From assembly GCF_024357955.1 (NCBI RefSeq), contig NZ_JANEYT010000008.1:32762-96761 (forward strand): a stretch of DNA of 64,000 nucleotides. The letters are read 5' to 3'. Both the position numbers and the translations under genes were made by a program. The notes beneath the pieces are model-generated. The model worked only from the letters and a program-made list of their open reading frames with translations, was not told the origin of the DNA and ran no database searches. The DNA is from Photobacterium pectinilyticum. Lineage in GTDB: Bacteria; Pseudomonadota; Gammaproteobacteria; Enterobacterales; Vibrionaceae. Below, piece after piece: positions 21,758 to 32,848 of the stretch (its first letter is position 1; each line of letters opens with the position of its first letter).

Positions 21758-23983
21758 TTAGTGCAATCGCTTGGCCTCGGCGACGTCTCTGACCTGCTCG
21801 ATACGCTTGAGTACCCGGCTCAAGACCTCAAGATCGGTTAATTCGAGATCGAAATCCATGATCGACATCTGCTTCTTGTAATCGACTCGGCTCTTCATTC
21901 CGGCCACTTTGACTTTTTCGTTGGCCAAAGTGTTGGTGAGCTCTTTGAGCAGACCGTTGCGCTCAGCGGCCGTCACTCGGACCGTGATATGGTAGTTGCC
22001 AACAAAGCCACCACCCCATACCGTGTCGATGATCCGCTCAGGTGCTACATGGCGCAGCTCCTCAAGCTGTTCACAGTCACTGCGGTGAACCGAGATCCCC
22101 CGGCCCTGCGTAACGAACCCCTGGATATCATCGCCTGGGATAGGCTGACAGCAGCGAGCTAGGTGGGTCATCAGGTTATCGACCCCTTCCACCACCACCG
22201 CATCACGCTGTGGCTTTTTGCTCGTCGCCGGCTTGCTGCCTGCTTCGGTCAATTTCTCCAGCAACTGCTGATCTTCCTCCTCAGCCGTCGGCTTGTTGAC
22301 CAGAGCATTGATATGGTTGATGACCTGGTTAATACGCAGATCACCGCTACCGATCCCGGCAAACAACTCGTCAGCCGAATTAACATTAAAACGCTTGAAC
22401 CCATAGGCCTCAGCATCTTTCATGGTCGCACCGATTTTCACCAGCTCGGTTTCCAATATCTCCCGGCCTGCTGCAATGTTCTTGTTCCGATCCTGTTTGC
22501 GGAACCACGCATGCACCTTGGAACGGGCACGGCTCGACGTCACAAAACCAAGATTAGGATTCAGCCAGTCGCGCGATGGGTTCGGCTCTTTCTGAGTGAT
22601 AATTTCGACCTGCTCGCCCATTTGCAGGTGATAGGTGAAAGGCACAATGCGCCCTTCAACCTTCGCGCCAATACAACGGTGACCGACTTCGGAGTGAATG
22701 TGGTAAGCAAAATCCAGCGGGGTCGCATTCAATGGCAGGTCGACCACATCCCCTTTCGGCGTAAAGGCATAAACACGATCATCAAACACCTGACTGCGTA
22801 GCTCATCGAGCATCTCGCCCGAGTCAGACATCTCTTCCTGCCAGGCAAGAAGTTTACGTAACCAGTTGATTTTTTCATCATAAGACGATTTCGCGCCCCC
22901 TGATGAACCTTCTTTGTACTTCCAGTGAGCAGCCACCCCCAGCTCCGACTCTTCATGCATCTGTTTGGTACGGATCTGGATTTCTATGGTTTTACCTTCC
23001 GGTCCCAATACCACGGTGTGGATCGACTGGTAACCATTCGGCTTGGGGTTGGCGACATAGTCATCAAACTCTTTAGGCAGGTGGCGGTACTTGGTATGTA
23101 CCACCCCTAACGCGGCATAACAGTCTTGCAGCTGGTCGGCAATAATACGGACGGCACGGACATCGAACAGCTCATCAAACGCCAAGTTTTTCTTCTGCAT
23201 TTTTCGCCAGATACTATAGATGTGCTTCGGTCGACCATGCACCTCGGCTCTGATCTGTGACGCCTTCATCGATTCGGCCAAATCTGTCACGAAATGTTCG
23301 ATATAATATTCACGATCTATTCGGCGCTCAGACAGCTGCTTGGCAATCTGTTTATAGGTGTCGGGGTGATTGTAGCGAAAAGCATAATCTTCAATCTCCC
23401 ACTTGAGCTGACCAATACCTAATCGGTTGGCCAGCGGCGCATAGATATTGGCACATTCCTTCGCCGCAGCCCGACGCACCGCATCCGGCTCGTCTTTCAC
23501 TTCACGCAGGTTACAGATCCGCTCGGCAAGCTTGATCACCACACAACGGAAGTCATCGACCATCGACAGCAGCATCCGGCGGATATTATCCACCTGCGCC
23601 GACTGCTCTGCACCTTCCGTCGTTGCATTCAGTTGTCCGATGGCCGCCATTTGGCTTACCCCGACCACCATCTGTAAAATCGTGCCTTTGTAATCTTCTT
23701 TCAATTGGTCTGGCTGATAAACCCCAGCCTCAAACAGTGGAAATAACAACGCTGCCACCAGCGTGTCTTTGTCCATGCTTAAAGTCACTAAGATTTCCAC
23801 CATCTCGCGGCCACGCCATAGCAATAATGGCGCGGACTCTTCCACTGATGTCAACTCGATACATCGCTGATAGGTCTTGGTCAGATGCTTCGCAACCTTG
23901 GCATCCTGCTGTAGGCTGTCAACCCAAGAACTTAGCTCAAATGTATCATTTTCCTTTAAATGCGCACCGCGAACTGCGACCAT
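21758..23983 (-). CDS. relA: (p)ppGpp synthetase RelA
   Basis: Ribosome-associated enzyme that makes (p)ppGpp when uncharged tRNA enters the A site. The N-terminal hydrolase-like domain lacks an obvious HD catalytic pair, as in E. coli RelA. The synthetase domain has GRPKHIYSIWRKMQKK and ANPKPNGYQSIHT. TGS, zinc-finger-like (ARCCQPIPGD) and ACT domains follow. 741 aa, full length. AGGA lies 7 bases before the ATG. rlmD precedes it by 32 bp. Confidence 0.98.
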   Translation of the reverse strand: MVAVRGAHLKENDTFELSSWVDSLQQDAKVAKHLTKTYQRCIELTSVEESAPLLLWRGREMVEILVTLSMDKDTLVAALLFPLFEAGVYQPDQLKEDYKGTILQMVVGVSQMAAIGQLNATTEGAEQSAQVDNIRRMLLSMVDDFRCVVIKLAERICNLREVKDEPDAVRRAAAKECANIYAPLANRLGIGQLKWEIEDYAFRYNHPDTYKQIAKQLSERRIDREYYIEHFVTDLAESMKASQIRAEVHGRPKHIYSIWRKMQKKNLAFDELFDVRAVRIIADQLQDCYAALGVVHTKYRHLPKEFDDYVANPKPNGYQSIHTVVLGPEGKTIEIQIRTKQMHEESELGVAAHWKYKEGSSGGAKSSYDEKINWLRKLLAWQEEMSDSGEMLDELRSQVFDDRVYAFTPKGDVVDLPLNATPLDFAYHIHSEVGHRCIGAKVEGRIVPFTYHLQMGEQVEIITQKEPNPSRDWLNPNLGFVTSSRARSKVHAWFRKQDRNKNIAAGREILETELVKIGATMKDAEAYGFKRFNVNSADELFAGIGSGDLRINQVINHINALVNKPTAEEEDQQLLEKLTEAGSKPATSKKPQRDAVVVEGVDNLMTHLARCCQPIPGDDIQGFVTQGRGISVHRSDCEQLEELRHVAPERIIDTVWGGGFVGNYHITVRVTAAERNGLLKELTNTLANEKVKVAGMKSRVDYKKQMSIMDFDLELTDLEVLSRVLKRIEQVRDVAEAKRLH

Positions 23984-24015
23984 TTTTCTATCCTGTTTAC
24001 TCTAATAATGTGAGC

Positions 24016-25335
24016 CTATCGCTTTATAAATAATGCCATCGACTCCAAATGCCCGGTATGAGGGAACATATCCATCATACCCAACCGTTCCAACTGATAA
24101 CCTTGTTTCAGTAGCTCCTGACTGTCTCGTGCCAGCGTTGCTGGATTACAGGAGACATACACCACTCGCTCCGGCCCCAGGTTCACCACGTGCTGCATAA
24201 CACCAGCCGCACCGGCCCGGGCAGGGTCGAGCAATACCTTACTGAATTTTTCTTTCGCCCACGATTTGGCCGTGACATCCTCTTCCAGGTTCGCCTGATA
24301 AAAATCAGCATTAACCTGTTGATTATTTTTTGCATTCTCTGATGCACGATGCACCATCTCGTCGACACCTTCAACACCAACCAGTGCTTTTGCTCGCTTT
24401 GCGAGCGGTAAACTGAAATTACCAAGTCCACAGAATAGATCAAGTACCCGGTCATCAGATCCGACAGCCAGCCAGTCGATAGCCTGGGCCACCATTTTCT
24501 GGTTCACCTCGCGATTGACCTGAATAAAATCTTTTGGCGAAAAGGCAAGCTGCTGTCCATCCAGCTCATAATAAGGGACCGGCCCGGAAAGACTATCTAG
24601 GGCATCCGAAGTGGCCGCTAGGTATAACATTAGCTGGTGTTGGTCAGCAAACTGACGGAGGGTGGTCATGTCTTTGTCAGAAAAAGGTTGAAGATGACGA
24701 ATTAGCACCACCCGGCCGTTATCAGCCTCAACCAGTTCAACATGGCCTAGGTGCTTACGCCCTTTCAACCCAGATAACAACGTGCGCAAAGCGGGTAACA
24801 GTTCATTCAGTGACTGCGCCAGCACCGGACAGTGCTCGACATCAACAATTTCCTTGCTCTGCTTCTTACGAAAACCAATCTTCAGCTCTCCGCCCTTCGG
24901 CATGATGCTGAGGCGCGCACAGCGGCGATATTGCCACTCTTCGCTAGTTATCGGGGCTGCCTGTTCAATGTGATCGCCAGTACGGGCAAACTTGCCCATC
25001 AGCTCTCCCAGCGACTGCTGCTTGGCGGCAACTTGACCCTGATGGGATAAATGCTGCAAGTTACAACCGCCGCATTGGTCGTAGATAGGACAAGCTGGGG
25101 CCACCCGCTCGCGACTGTCACTCAAGCGACGGATCACTTTAGCGCGGGCAAATTGCTTTTTATCGTCCGTCAGCTGGATAATTGCCTTTTCCCCAGGCAA
25201 TAGCCCCTCGACAAACACCGGCTTGCGGTCGAGGTGACCAATACCGGCACCAAGGTGGTCGAGACGGCTGATGGTAATTTCTTTATGCTTGGTATCGGTT
25301 AATTTTCGTTTCTGAGGCTTGAAAAAGCGTGCCAT
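24016..25335 (-). CDS. rlmD: 23S rRNA (uracil(1939)-C5)-methyltransferase RlmD
   Basis: SAM-dependent methylation of U1939 in 23S rRNA. An N-terminal TRAM domain is followed by an iron-sulfur cluster set (CPIYDQCGGCNLQHL with the later EHCPV). The SAM motif is VLDLFCGLGNFSLPLA and the nucleophile motif VSCNPATLARD. The ATG at 25335 (MARFFKPQKR, 439 aa) is chosen; longer in-frame starts add unconserved residues. It is divergent from barA and upstream of relA, the E. coli arrangement. Confidence 0.97.
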   Translation of the reverse strand: MARFFKPQKRKLTDTKHKEITISRLDHLGAGIGHLDRKPVFVEGLLPGEKAIIQLTDDKKQFARAKVIRRLSDSRERVAPACPIYDQCGGCNLQHLSHQGQVAAKQQSLGELMGKFARTGDHIEQAAPITSEEWQYRRCARLSIMPKGGELKIGFRKKQSKEIVDVEHCPVLAQSLNELLPALRTLLSGLKGRKHLGHVELVEADNGRVVLIRHLQPFSDKDMTTLRQFADQHQLMLYLAATSDALDSLSGPVPYYELDGQQLAFSPKDFIQVNREVNQKMVAQAIDWLAVGSDDRVLDLFCGLGNFSLPLAKRAKALVGVEGVDEMVHRASENAKNNQQVNADFYQANLEEDVTAKSWAKEKFSKVLLDPARAGAAGVMQHVVNLGPERVVYVSCNPATLARDSQELLKQGYQLERLGMMDMFPHTGHLESMALFIKR

Positions 25336-25488
25336 AGTAATTGGATCCACGGAGCAATTGGTCCAAACTGGTGATTTCAACAACAGTTTGAGATGAGTTG
25401 ATTGTCGAATAGCCTGACTTTCATTAAGCTAGCGGCCATAGATGGGATAATTGTCCCATAGAATCGCATTCTTGTAATTAAGAGAACC

Positions 25489-28281
25489 ATGACCAAATAT
25501 GGACTTCGTGCCAGGGTATTCACCCTGACATTAGCACCGACGCTGATTATTGGCCTGCTTTTGAGCACATTTTTTACCATGAGCCGATATCGCGATCTAG
25601 AACACCAGCTGATCTCTACCGGTGCTAGCATTATCGAGCCTCTGGCGATCTCTACCGAATATGGCATGGCCGACAAGAACCGCGAGCCGGTTCGGCGGTT
25701 GATCAGCTACGCCCATCGTAAGCATTCGCAAATCGTGCGCAGCATTGCGGTTTTCAATACCGAAAATGAGCTGTTCGTTACGTCGAATTTCCACCGCAAC
25801 TTCGAAGCGTTGATGTACCCCGATGATCAGCCGATCCCCATGCTGCTGGAAACCCGGCTCAATGAAAATTCGCTGATCCTACGGGCGCCGATCCTCAAAG
25901 AGGGGCAGTTTAGCAACTCGTCTATTCCCGGCTACCAGGACGAAGTCCTTGGCTACATCGCCCTAGAACTCGACTTGAGTGCACTGCGCCTACAGCAATA
26001 CCATGAGGTGTTCACCGCCTTGATGGTGCTGCTATTGGGCCTGACGCTATCATCTTTGTTTGCCTACCGGTTAATGAAGGATGTGACCCGCCCTATTTCA
26101 CACATGGTAAGCGTGGTTGACCGGATCCGCCGTGGCCACCTTGATGTTCGTATCGAAGGCCAGTTGCTGGGTGAGCTGGATACCCTGAAAAACGGGATCA
26201 ATGCGATGGCGATTTCATTGTCGGAATACCATATCGAAATGCAACAGAGTATCGACCAGGCCACCTCGGATCTGCGCGAAACCCTAGAGCAATTGGAAAT
26301 CCAGAACGTAGAATTGGATATCGCCAAGAAGCGGGCACAGGAAGCAGCACGGGTCAAATCCGAGTTCCTGGCCAATATGTCGCACGAATTACGCACCCCG
26401 CTTAACGGGGTGATCGGCTTTACCCGCCAGATGCTCAAAACCCGCCTGAGCACCAGCCAACATGATTACCTGCTGACTATCGAGAAGTCGGCCAACAACC
26501 TGTTGACTATCATCAACGATATCCTCGATTTCTCTAAGCTTGAAGCCGGTAAGCTGCTGCTGGAAAATATCCCATTCGACTTCACTGAGTCGCTGGATGA
26601 AGTCATGAAACTGCTAGCCCCGAGCGCCCACGAAAAAGGGCTTGAGCTAACCCTCAAGGTCGATCACCGCATCCCGAGCGGTATGATTGGTGATCCACTG
26701 CGGATCCAGCAGGTACTGACCAACCTTATAGGTAACGCGGTGAAATTTACCGAGCGCGGCAATATCGATGTTTCTGTCGAGCTCAAAACCGATCGCGATG
26801 AAAGCCTGGAACTGCAATTTATGGTTCGCGATACTGGGATCGGTATTTCTGAACGCCAGCAGGCACAGTTATTCCAAGCCTTCAGCCAGGCAGATGCCAG
26901 TATTTCACGCCGCTATGGCGGTACCGGACTTGGCCTGGTGATCACCCAGAAACTAGTCAGTCATATGGGCGGTGAAGTCAGCTTAACGTCCCGCTTGCAC
27001 CAAGGCTCGACCTTCTGGTTCAGCCTGCGTCTGAACAAGACCGATCTACCGGTGTCCCAGCCAATCGACACCCATTCGCTGATGAATAAGAAGCTGCTAC
27101 TGATCGAGCCAAACATGCAGGCAGCTTCGGTGATCCAACAGCGCCTGGTCCGTGCGGGTATCCATGTCACGTACCGGTCAAGCATGCCAGACGATGCCGA
27201 GCACCACGACTTTACCCTACTCAACCTGTCACCCGGTGAGCAGCCACCACTTGCGACCTTGCTCGATCAGGTCTTCAAGGCCGAGCAACTGAGTGAGAAA
27301 GTGATTGTCAGCCTGCCAACCACCGAACTGGCCCTCTCCGAGCGCCTAATCAATGCCGGTGTTACCTCGTGCCTACCTAAGCCTTTGGGACACCGTAAAT
27401 TATTCGAGTCCTTGGTCTGTGAACCGGATCCGTTCAGCGAGCCAGAGCCACAACCAATCAGCAACGAAGCGCCAAGTATCCAGCCGCTGACGGTCATGGC
27501 GGTCGATGATAACCCGGCTAACCTCAAACTGATCTCGGCACTGTTATGCGAACGGGTCGAAACGGTGATCACTGCCAGCGGAGGCCGCAAGGCCGTCGAA
27601 TATGCCCACCAAAAAGCGTTTGATCTGATCTTCATGGATATCCAAATGCCGGAAATGGATGGAGTCATGGCCTGCCAGGCTATCCATAAAACCGATCTCA
27701 ACCATGCTACCCCCGTGATTGCGGTTACCGCCCATGCCATGGCCGGTGAACGCGAGCGCCTGATTGAGGCTGGGATGGATGATTACCTGACTAAGCCAAT
27801 TGAAGAGCGTATCCTGCAGCAAATTCTAGCCAAGTGGACCACGCCGCACGACAAGCCGATTACCGAGCTAGAAACCCCAAGCACCGAGCAAGCTGACACC
27901 GAACCAGAAACCGAAAGCAGTGAAACAGCCGCAGCCATCAACACCAATGTCAGCTGGGATTGGGGTTTGGCTCTGAAACAAGCAGCCGGAAAGGAAGATC
28001 TGGCCAAAGACATGCTACAGATGCTGCTCGATTTCATGCCTGAGGTCGAAATGTTGGTCAACGAAGCGATCGATGGCAAAGATATCGAGCTGTGGCCGTC
28101 AATCCACAAGCTCCACGGCAGCTGCGCCTATAGTGGCGTGCCGCGCCTCAAGAGCCTGTGCCACACTATCGAGACCGAGCTCAAGGCTGGCGCATCTACC
28201 GATGATATCGAGCCGGAACTGTTCGAGCTTATCGATGAGATGAACAACGTGGTCAAGGCATCGAAGGCGTATCGGCATTGA
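25489..28281 (+). CDS. barA: Hybrid sensor histidine kinase BarA/VarS
   Basis: Tripartite hybrid kinase at the head of the BarA/UvrY (VarS/VarA) system, which in Vibrio turns on Csr sRNAs that titrate CsrA. Visible in order: membrane helix at about 10-31, periplasmic sensor, second helix at about 167-189, HAMP, HisKA with phospho-His in SHELRTP (H299), HATPase (LIGNAVKFTERG, GTGLGLVI), a degenerate receiver, a true receiver with D717 in FMDIQMPEMDG, and a C-terminal Hpt domain (H873 in HKLHGSC). 930 aa. GAGAACC lies before the ATG. The response regulator is not in the window; csrA is. Confidence 0.97.
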   Translation: MTKYGLRARVFTLTLAPTLIIGLLLSTFFTMSRYRDLEHQLISTGASIIEPLAISTEYGMADKNREPVRRLISYAHRKHSQIVRSIAVFNTENELFVTSNFHRNFEALMYPDDQPIPMLLETRLNENSLILRAPILKEGQFSNSSIPGYQDEVLGYIALELDLSALRLQQYHEVFTALMVLLLGLTLSSLFAYRLMKDVTRPISHMVSVVDRIRRGHLDVRIEGQLLGELDTLKNGINAMAISLSEYHIEMQQSIDQATSDLRETLEQLEIQNVELDIAKKRAQEAARVKSEFLANMSHELRTPLNGVIGFTRQMLKTRLSTSQHDYLLTIEKSANNLLTIINDILDFSKLEAGKLLLENIPFDFTESLDEVMKLLAPSAHEKGLELTLKVDHRIPSGMIGDPLRIQQVLTNLIGNAVKFTERGNIDVSVELKTDRDESLELQFMVRDTGIGISERQQAQLFQAFSQADASISRRYGGTGLGLVITQKLVSHMGGEVSLTSRLHQGSTFWFSLRLNKTDLPVSQPIDTHSLMNKKLLLIEPNMQAASVIQQRLVRAGIHVTYRSSMPDDAEHHDFTLLNLSPGEQPPLATLLDQVFKAEQLSEKVIVSLPTTELALSERLINAGVTSCLPKPLGHRKLFESLVCEPDPFSEPEPQPISNEAPSIQPLTVMAVDDNPANLKLISALLCERVETVITASGGRKAVEYAHQKAFDLIFMDIQMPEMDGVMACQAIHKTDLNHATPVIAVTAHAMAGERERLIEAGMDDYLTKPIEERILQQILAKWTTPHDKPITELETPSTEQADTEPETESSETAAAINTNVSWDWGLALKQAAGKEDLAKDMLQMLLDFMPEVEMLVNEAIDGKDIELWPSIHKLHGSCAYSGVPRLKSLCHTIETELKAGASTDDIEPELFELIDEMNNVVKASKAYRH

Positions 28282-28343
28282 GGCATTGAGGCTAGAGGAA
28301 AAAGTGCAAATGCTGAAGTCGCCCACGACTAATCAAGCAATAT

Positions 28344-28375
28344 AAAAAATCCCCGAACATCGTTCGGGGATTTTT
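28344..28375. terminator. Terminator between barA and acpS
   Basis: A 10-bp stem ATCCCCGAAC/GTTCGGGGAT with a 3-base loop has A-tract and T-tract on either side. It can serve both barA (plus) and acpS (minus), which converge here. Confidence 0.92.
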
Positions 28376-28474
28376 CTTAACACTCTAGAAAACCAATAAC
28401 GATTCAACCAAAGCACCGTAGCACAGCTTTTCCCGCCCATCGCCACTGGCCCCGCGCCCCTCGCCAAAATGAAA

Positions 28475-28855
28475 CTAGCTCTCCAATACCACCGTTGCGA
28501 CGGCGTATTTCTTCTCGTCGGCAATGGTCAAATGAACATGTGCCACCCCCATCGCCTCAGCAAGCTCGGCAGCTTTGCCCGATAACGCCAACAAGGGTTT
28601 ACCGCGCTCATCATTGGTGACGGTGAAGTCATGGAAGGTCACCCCGCAGGCAATGCCGGTTCCCAGCGCTTTTGACGCCGCTTCCTTGACCGCAAAGCGT
28701 TTTGCCAGGTAACGGCCCTGATGCTTGAGCGATTGGAAAACGGCATACTCGCTCGGGGCTAGCAAACGCAAGGCAAAGGCATCACCAGTGCGGGCAAAGG
28801 CTTTCTCCACCCGCTCGATATCGGCAATGTCCGTTCCCAGACCAATGATAGCCAT
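28475..28855 (-). CDS. acpS: Holo-[acyl-carrier-protein] synthase
   Basis: Transfers 4'-phosphopantetheine from CoA to acyl carrier protein. [16 protein letters not shown] carries the metal-binding Asp, and [21 protein letters not shown] is the catalytic helix. 126 aa. The ATG overlaps the pdxJ stop by one base (TAATG), giving tight coupling as in E. coli. Confidence 0.98.
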   Translation of the reverse strand: MAIIGLGTDIADIERVEKAFARTGDAFALRLLAPSEYAVFQSLKHQGRYLAKRFAVKEAASKALGTGIACGVTFHDFTVTNDERGKPLLALSGKAAELAEAMGVAHVHLTIADEKKYAVATVVLES

Positions 28856-29586
28856 TACCGGCGCGCACTCAGCATTTCTTCGCGCATATCAGCAACCGCT
28901 TTATCCAAGCCGTCGAATACCGCGCGGCCAATAATAGAATGGCCGATGTTAAGTTCGTACAGTTCAGGTAGGGCAGCAATCGGTTTCACGTTATGGTAAG
29001 TCAAGCCATGGCCCGCGTTGACCTTGATACCCTGATCATCGGCGTAGCTTGCCGCTGCAGCGATTTTCTTCAGCTCAGCCTGCTGCTCTTCTTCCGTTTC
29101 GGCATCAGCATAGTGGCCGGTGTGCAACTCGATGTAAGGTGCACCACAGGCAACGGCTGCATCGATCTGAGCACGGTCGGCATCAATAAACAGCGAAACC
29201 TTAATACCGGCTTGCGTCAACGTCGCTGTCGCCGCTTTGATTTTTTCAAGCTGGCCCGCAACATCCAAGCCGCCTTCGGTGGTCAGCTCTTCACGCTTCT
29301 CCGGTACCAGACAAACAAACTCCGGCTTGGTGTCCAGTGCGATCTGAACCATCTCTTCGGTCACTGCCATTTCCAGGTTCATACGGGTCTGGATAGTCTC
29401 GCGCAGGATACGGACATCACGATCGGTAATGTGGCGACGATCCTCACGCAAGTGGATGGTTATACCGTCTGCTCCGGCGCGCTCAGCCACCTCGGCCGCA
29501 TGCACTGGATCTGGGTAACGGGTGCCACGTGCATTACGTAAAGTCGCAATATGGTCAATATTCACGCCGAGTAAGATGTTGTTCAT
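28855..29586 (-). CDS. pdxJ: Pyridoxine 5'-phosphate synthase PdxJ
   Basis: Condenses 1-deoxyxylulose 5-phosphate with 3-amino-2-oxopropyl phosphate to form pyridoxine phosphate. [22 protein letters not shown] at the N-terminus and [14 protein letters not shown] near the C-terminus are signatures of the TIM-barrel active site. 243 aa. The ATG overlaps the recO stop (ATGA). Epd, encoded near 60 kb, makes the erythronate precursor of the other half of this pathway. Confidence 0.98.
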   Translation of the reverse strand: MNNILLGVNIDHIATLRNARGTRYPDPVHAAEVAERAGADGITIHLREDRRHITDRDVRILRETIQTRMNLEMAVTEEMVQIALDTKPEFVCLVPEKREELTTEGGLDVAGQLEKIKAATATLTQAGIKVSLFIDADRAQIDAAVACGAPYIELHTGHYADAETEEEQQAELKKIAAAASYADDQGIKVNAGHGLTYHNVKPIAALPELYELNIGHSIIGRAVFDGLDKAVADMREEMLSARR

Positions 29587-30293
29587 TTTCCGGTACTCCT
29601 TCCTCTAGGGATAAACAATTCCCTGCTTTTTAATGGTTTGCCGCCAAGATAAGGCTTTAGGGCGATGCGTGTAAAGCGCTTTGCCGCCCGGAGCTGGTCT
29701 GGGGTTTCGAAGCGGCGGGCCGCAACAGCTTTTAGCTGTTCACCGGTAAAGGTCAATTGCCCCATTTTCAGCGAGGCTATGAAGCCCAGCTGTTCACGGT
29801 AGTTATAGGTCATGGTGTCATCGACCGGCAGGCCACTGCCCGCGCAGTGGAGAAAGTCGATGCCATAACCCAAATGTTGCAGTAACGCGAGCTCGAAACG
29901 CCGCAATGCTGGCTCTGGGTTCTCCGCCTGTGCCAGTTCACGCAACACATTCAGGTAATCCAGAAACAACACAGGGTAAGGGGTATTCGTTTCCAGTACG
30001 CGAGCTAGCAACTCATTGACGTACATGGCTGAATACAAGATATAACTGCGCATCGGCAGACCGATACTGATTGGCTCGGCATGCGTTAATATGGGCATAC
30101 TGCCCTTGCCGGACCATTTCATGAACAGAGGAGTGAAGGGCTGGAGTGCCCCTTTGAGGTTAGAGCGCTTGCGGCGCGCTCCTTTTGACAGGAGAGTAAG
30201 ACGGCCCGAGTCCTCGCTGAAGACGTCGAGGATCAGGCTCGTCTCGCTATAAGGACGAGAATGAAGGACAAAACAACGCTGAAGCCCTTCCAT
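29583..30293 (-). CDS. recO: DNA repair protein RecO
   Basis: Loads RecA onto SSB-coated gaps with RecR. The N-terminal OB fold begins [22 protein letters not shown] and is followed by [19 protein letters not shown]. The helical C-terminal domain lacks the zinc-finger cysteines seen in some families. 236 aa, normal. AAGG precedes the ATG. It is 8 bp after era, the conserved rnc-era-recO order. Confidence 0.96.
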   Translation of the reverse strand: MEGLQRCFVLHSRPYSETSLILDVFSEDSGRLTLLSKGARRKRSNLKGALQPFTPLFMKWSGKGSMPILTHAEPISIGLPMRSYILYSAMYVNELLARVLETNTPYPVLFLDYLNVLRELAQAENPEPALRRFELALLQHLGYGIDFLHCAGSGLPVDDTMTYNYREQLGFIASLKMGQLTFTGEQLKAVAARRFETPDQLRAAKRFTRIALKPYLGGKPLKSRELFIPRGRSTGK

Positions 30294-30301
30294 TCGCTAC
30301 C

Positions 30302-31207
30302 TTATAGATCGTCAATATAGCCTAGGCTACGCAGGGCACGTTCATCATCTGCCCAACCGGATTTCACTTTCACCCACAGCTCAAGGTACACCTTGCGCTC
30401 GAACAGATCTTCCATATCAATACGGGCTTCACGGCCGATGACTTTCATCTTCTCACCGTTTTTACCGATCACCATTTTCTTCTGGCCTTTACGTTCAACC
30501 AGAATCAAACCATTGATATCAAAACCGTTAGTACGTGGATTGAAATCGAAACGTTCGATTTCTACCGTTACCGAGTATGGCAGTTCATCACCCAAGAAAC
30601 GCATAAGTTTCTCACGGATAATTTCTGAAGCCATAAAGCGCTGTGAACGGTCAGTGACATACTCTTCCGGGAAGTAATATTCGCCTTCAGGAATGTGCTC
30701 ACGTACGATCTTCTCAACGGCATCTACGTTAGTACCGCTTTTCGCTGAAATAGGCACAACATCAACAAAGTCCATCTTCTTAGACAATGCATCTAGATGC
30801 GGGAATAACTCGCCTTTTTCTTTAACGTTATCAACTTTGTTGATCAACAGTACTGTTGGTAACTCACTCTTTTTAAGCTTGTTCAGTACCATCTCATCAT
30901 CGTCAGTCCACATCGTACCGTCGACCAAGAACAGCACCAACTCGACATCAGTCAGCGAGCTGCTGGCCGCACGGTTCATCAAACGGTTGATAGTCCGCTT
31001 TTCTTCAATGTGCAGGCCTGGGGTATCAACGTAAACCGCCTGGTAGCCATCGCGGGTATCGACACCCATGATACGGTGGCGCGTGGTTTGCGGTTTACGC
31101 GAAGTAATAGAAAGCTTCTGTCCGACAAGACGGTTCAGGAGTGTCGATTTGCCTACATTCGGGCGACCGACAATGGCAATAAAGCCACAGTGTTGCTTAT
31201 CTGTCAT
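30302..31207 (-). CDS. era: GTPase Era
   Basis: Essential GTPase needed for 30S assembly and 16S rRNA 3'-end maturation. G1 [10 protein letters not shown]3 DTPGLH and G4 NKVD are present, followed by a C-terminal KH RNA-binding domain ([20 protein letters not shown]). 301 aa. Its start overlaps the rnc stop (ATGA). It works on rRNA precursors alongside RNase III. Confidence 0.99.
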   Translation of the reverse strand: MTDKQHCGFIAIVGRPNVGKSTLLNRLVGQKLSITSRKPQTTRHRIMGVDTRDGYQAVYVDTPGLHIEEKRTINRLMNRAASSSLTDVELVLFLVDGTMWTDDDEMVLNKLKKSELPTVLLINKVDNVKEKGELFPHLDALSKKMDFVDVVPISAKSGTNVDAVEKIVREHIPEGEYYFPEEYVTDRSQRFMASEIIREKLMRFLGDELPYSVTVEIERFDFNPRTNGFDINGLILVERKGQKKMVIGKNGEKMKVIGREARIDMEDLFERKVYLELWVKVKSGWADDERALRSLGYIDDL

Positions 31208-31878
31208 GATTCCAACTGCTTAAGTGCAATTTCTGCCGCTGCCTGCTCTGCCTTGCGCCGACTGCCGCCTTTACCGATAACAGGCTTCTCCAAGCCTGCC
31301 ACTTCACACTGCACCGTAAACTCTTGGTTATGTGCCTCACCATGCACCTTGGTCACCGTATAGGCTGGCAATGGCTGGCGACGCCCTTGCAGGCATTCCT
31401 GCAGGCGGGTTTTCGGATCTTTCTGGTTAATGCCCGGCTTGATTGTTTCAAGGCGAGACTGGTACCAGCTCAGCACGATGCCACGGACTTTCTCAATATC
31501 GCTATCGAGGTAGATAGCGCCAATGATTGCCTCGACACAGTCAGCCAGAATCGAATCACGGCGGAAACCACCGCTCTTCAACTCGCCAGGACCAAGCAAC
31601 AAGTGATCACCAAGATCAAACTCGCGGCCTAACTCAGCCAGTGTCTTACCGCGTACCAGCGTGGCACGCATGCGGCTCATGTCGCCTTCATCCACTTCAG
31701 GGAAGCGGTGGTAGAGATCATCAGCAATCACGAAACTGAGTATCGAATCACCCAGAAATTCCAGGCGTTCGTTGTGTGTCCCATTGGCACTGCGGTGTGT
31801 CAGTGCCAGGGTCATCAAATCAATATTGTTAAATTGGTAGCCCAGCTTACGCTGGAGCCTGTTTGCAGGAGTGGTCAT
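31204..31878 (-). CDS. rnc: Ribonuclease III
   Basis: Cleaves double-stranded RNA in rRNA processing and mRNA decay. The signature [20 protein letters not shown] is near residue 40 and a C-terminal double-stranded RNA-binding domain includes [18 protein letters not shown]. 224 aa. It is 10 bp after lepB. In E. coli RNase III cuts its own operon leader; here the only strong hairpins upstream are in the lepA-lepB gap. Confidence 0.99.
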   Translation of the reverse strand: MTTPANRLQRKLGYQFNNIDLMTLALTHRSANGTHNERLEFLGDSILSFVIADDLYHRFPEVDEGDMSRMRATLVRGKTLAELGREFDLGDHLLLGPGELKSGGFRRDSILADCVEAIIGAIYLDSDIEKVRGIVLSWYQSRLETIKPGINQKDPKTRLQECLQGRRQPLPAYTVTKVHGEAHNQEFTVQCEVAGLEKPVIGKGGSRRKAEQAAAEIALKQLES

Positions 31879-31888
31879 TTTTTCCCGA

Positions 31889-32788
31889 TCAGTTTATGCC
31901 ACCGATGCGGCTAAAGCGCACACCGGTAGGAATCCAAGATGGAAGTGCACTGTCAGCACCTCGTTCAAACTCAAAGCTGATCCAGATCCCGACCGCCTTG
32001 CCCACTAGGTTAGCTTCAGGTACGAAGCCCCAGTAACGGCTATCTGCACTGTTGTCGCGGTTATCACCCATCACGAAATACTGGCCTTCAGGCACAACCC
32101 ACTCGCTGCTCCCCGGGCGTGGCTGGTAGGCCAACGTACGGTCGCGTTTCAGTGGATGTACCAGGATCTGGTGTTCTTGCTCGCCCAACTGCTCGTTGAA
32201 CTGCACCAGACGGGTCATACCCTGGCTAAATTCGCTATCGGTCATCTCTGTCAACGGTACCGGCTTGCACTCGTTTGATCCTTTCGTCGCCACACAAATT
32301 TGTTTGTGGGCACTGTAACGAACGGTATCGCCCGGTAAGCCAACGACACGCTTGATGTAATCGATGTTCGGCTGAGGCGGGTATTTAAATACCACAATGT
32401 CACCACGTTCTGGCTCACCGGTTTCAACCATCTGATGACGGAAAACCGGGTCTTTCAGACCATAGGCGAACTTCTCAACCAGGATGAAATCACCGACTAG
32501 CAAGGTCGGCATCATCGAACCGGATGGGATCTGGAACGGCTCATAAATAAATGAGCGAAATACCATAATGAGCGCGATCACCGGAAACATCGAACTGGCA
32601 GATTCTACCCAGCTCGGTTGCGGTGCCACGGTCTGTAGAGTTTTAGCATCCACCTGATCGCCGGCATTGGCTGCCGCTGCTTCAATTTTTAATTGGCGCT
32701 TCGGCGCCCAGATAAATTTATCCAGAGCCCAAATGATCCCAGTCACCAATGTTGCCAGTACCAGGATAAGCGAAAAAGTATTTGCCAT
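31889..32788 (-). CDS. lepB: Signal peptidase I
   Basis: Inner-membrane Ser/Lys protease that removes Sec and Tat signal peptides. The N-terminal membrane segment (about 3-20) and a second hydrophobic region precede the catalytic Ser in [15 protein letters not shown]. The catalytic Lys is in [12 protein letters not shown], and [15 protein letters not shown] is box E. 299 aa. AGGGAAG precedes the ATG. It lies between lepA and rnc, as in E. coli. Confidence 0.98.
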   Translation of the reverse strand: MANTFSLILVLATLVTGIIWALDKFIWAPKRQLKIEAAAANAGDQVDAKTLQTVAPQPSWVESASSMFPVIALIMVFRSFIYEPFQIPSGSMMPTLLVGDFILVEKFAYGLKDPVFRHQMVETGEPERGDIVVFKYPPQPNIDYIKRVVGLPGDTVRYSAHKQICVATKGSNECKPVPLTEMTDSEFSQGMTRLVQFNEQLGEQEHQILVHPLKRDRTLAYQPRPGSSEWVVPEGQYFVMGDNRDNSADSRYWGFVPEANLVGKAVGIWISFEFERGADSALPSWIPTGVRFSRIGGIN

Positions 32789-32848
32789 TATCTTCCCTAC
32801 TTATATCAATTACCAAGTCAGCCATAAATTACAGCCCACTCGATATAA

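Noticed and set aside
21676-21758. A mazEF toxin-antitoxin pair between relA and mazG
   Set aside because: The gap is 81 bp and holds only a terminator.
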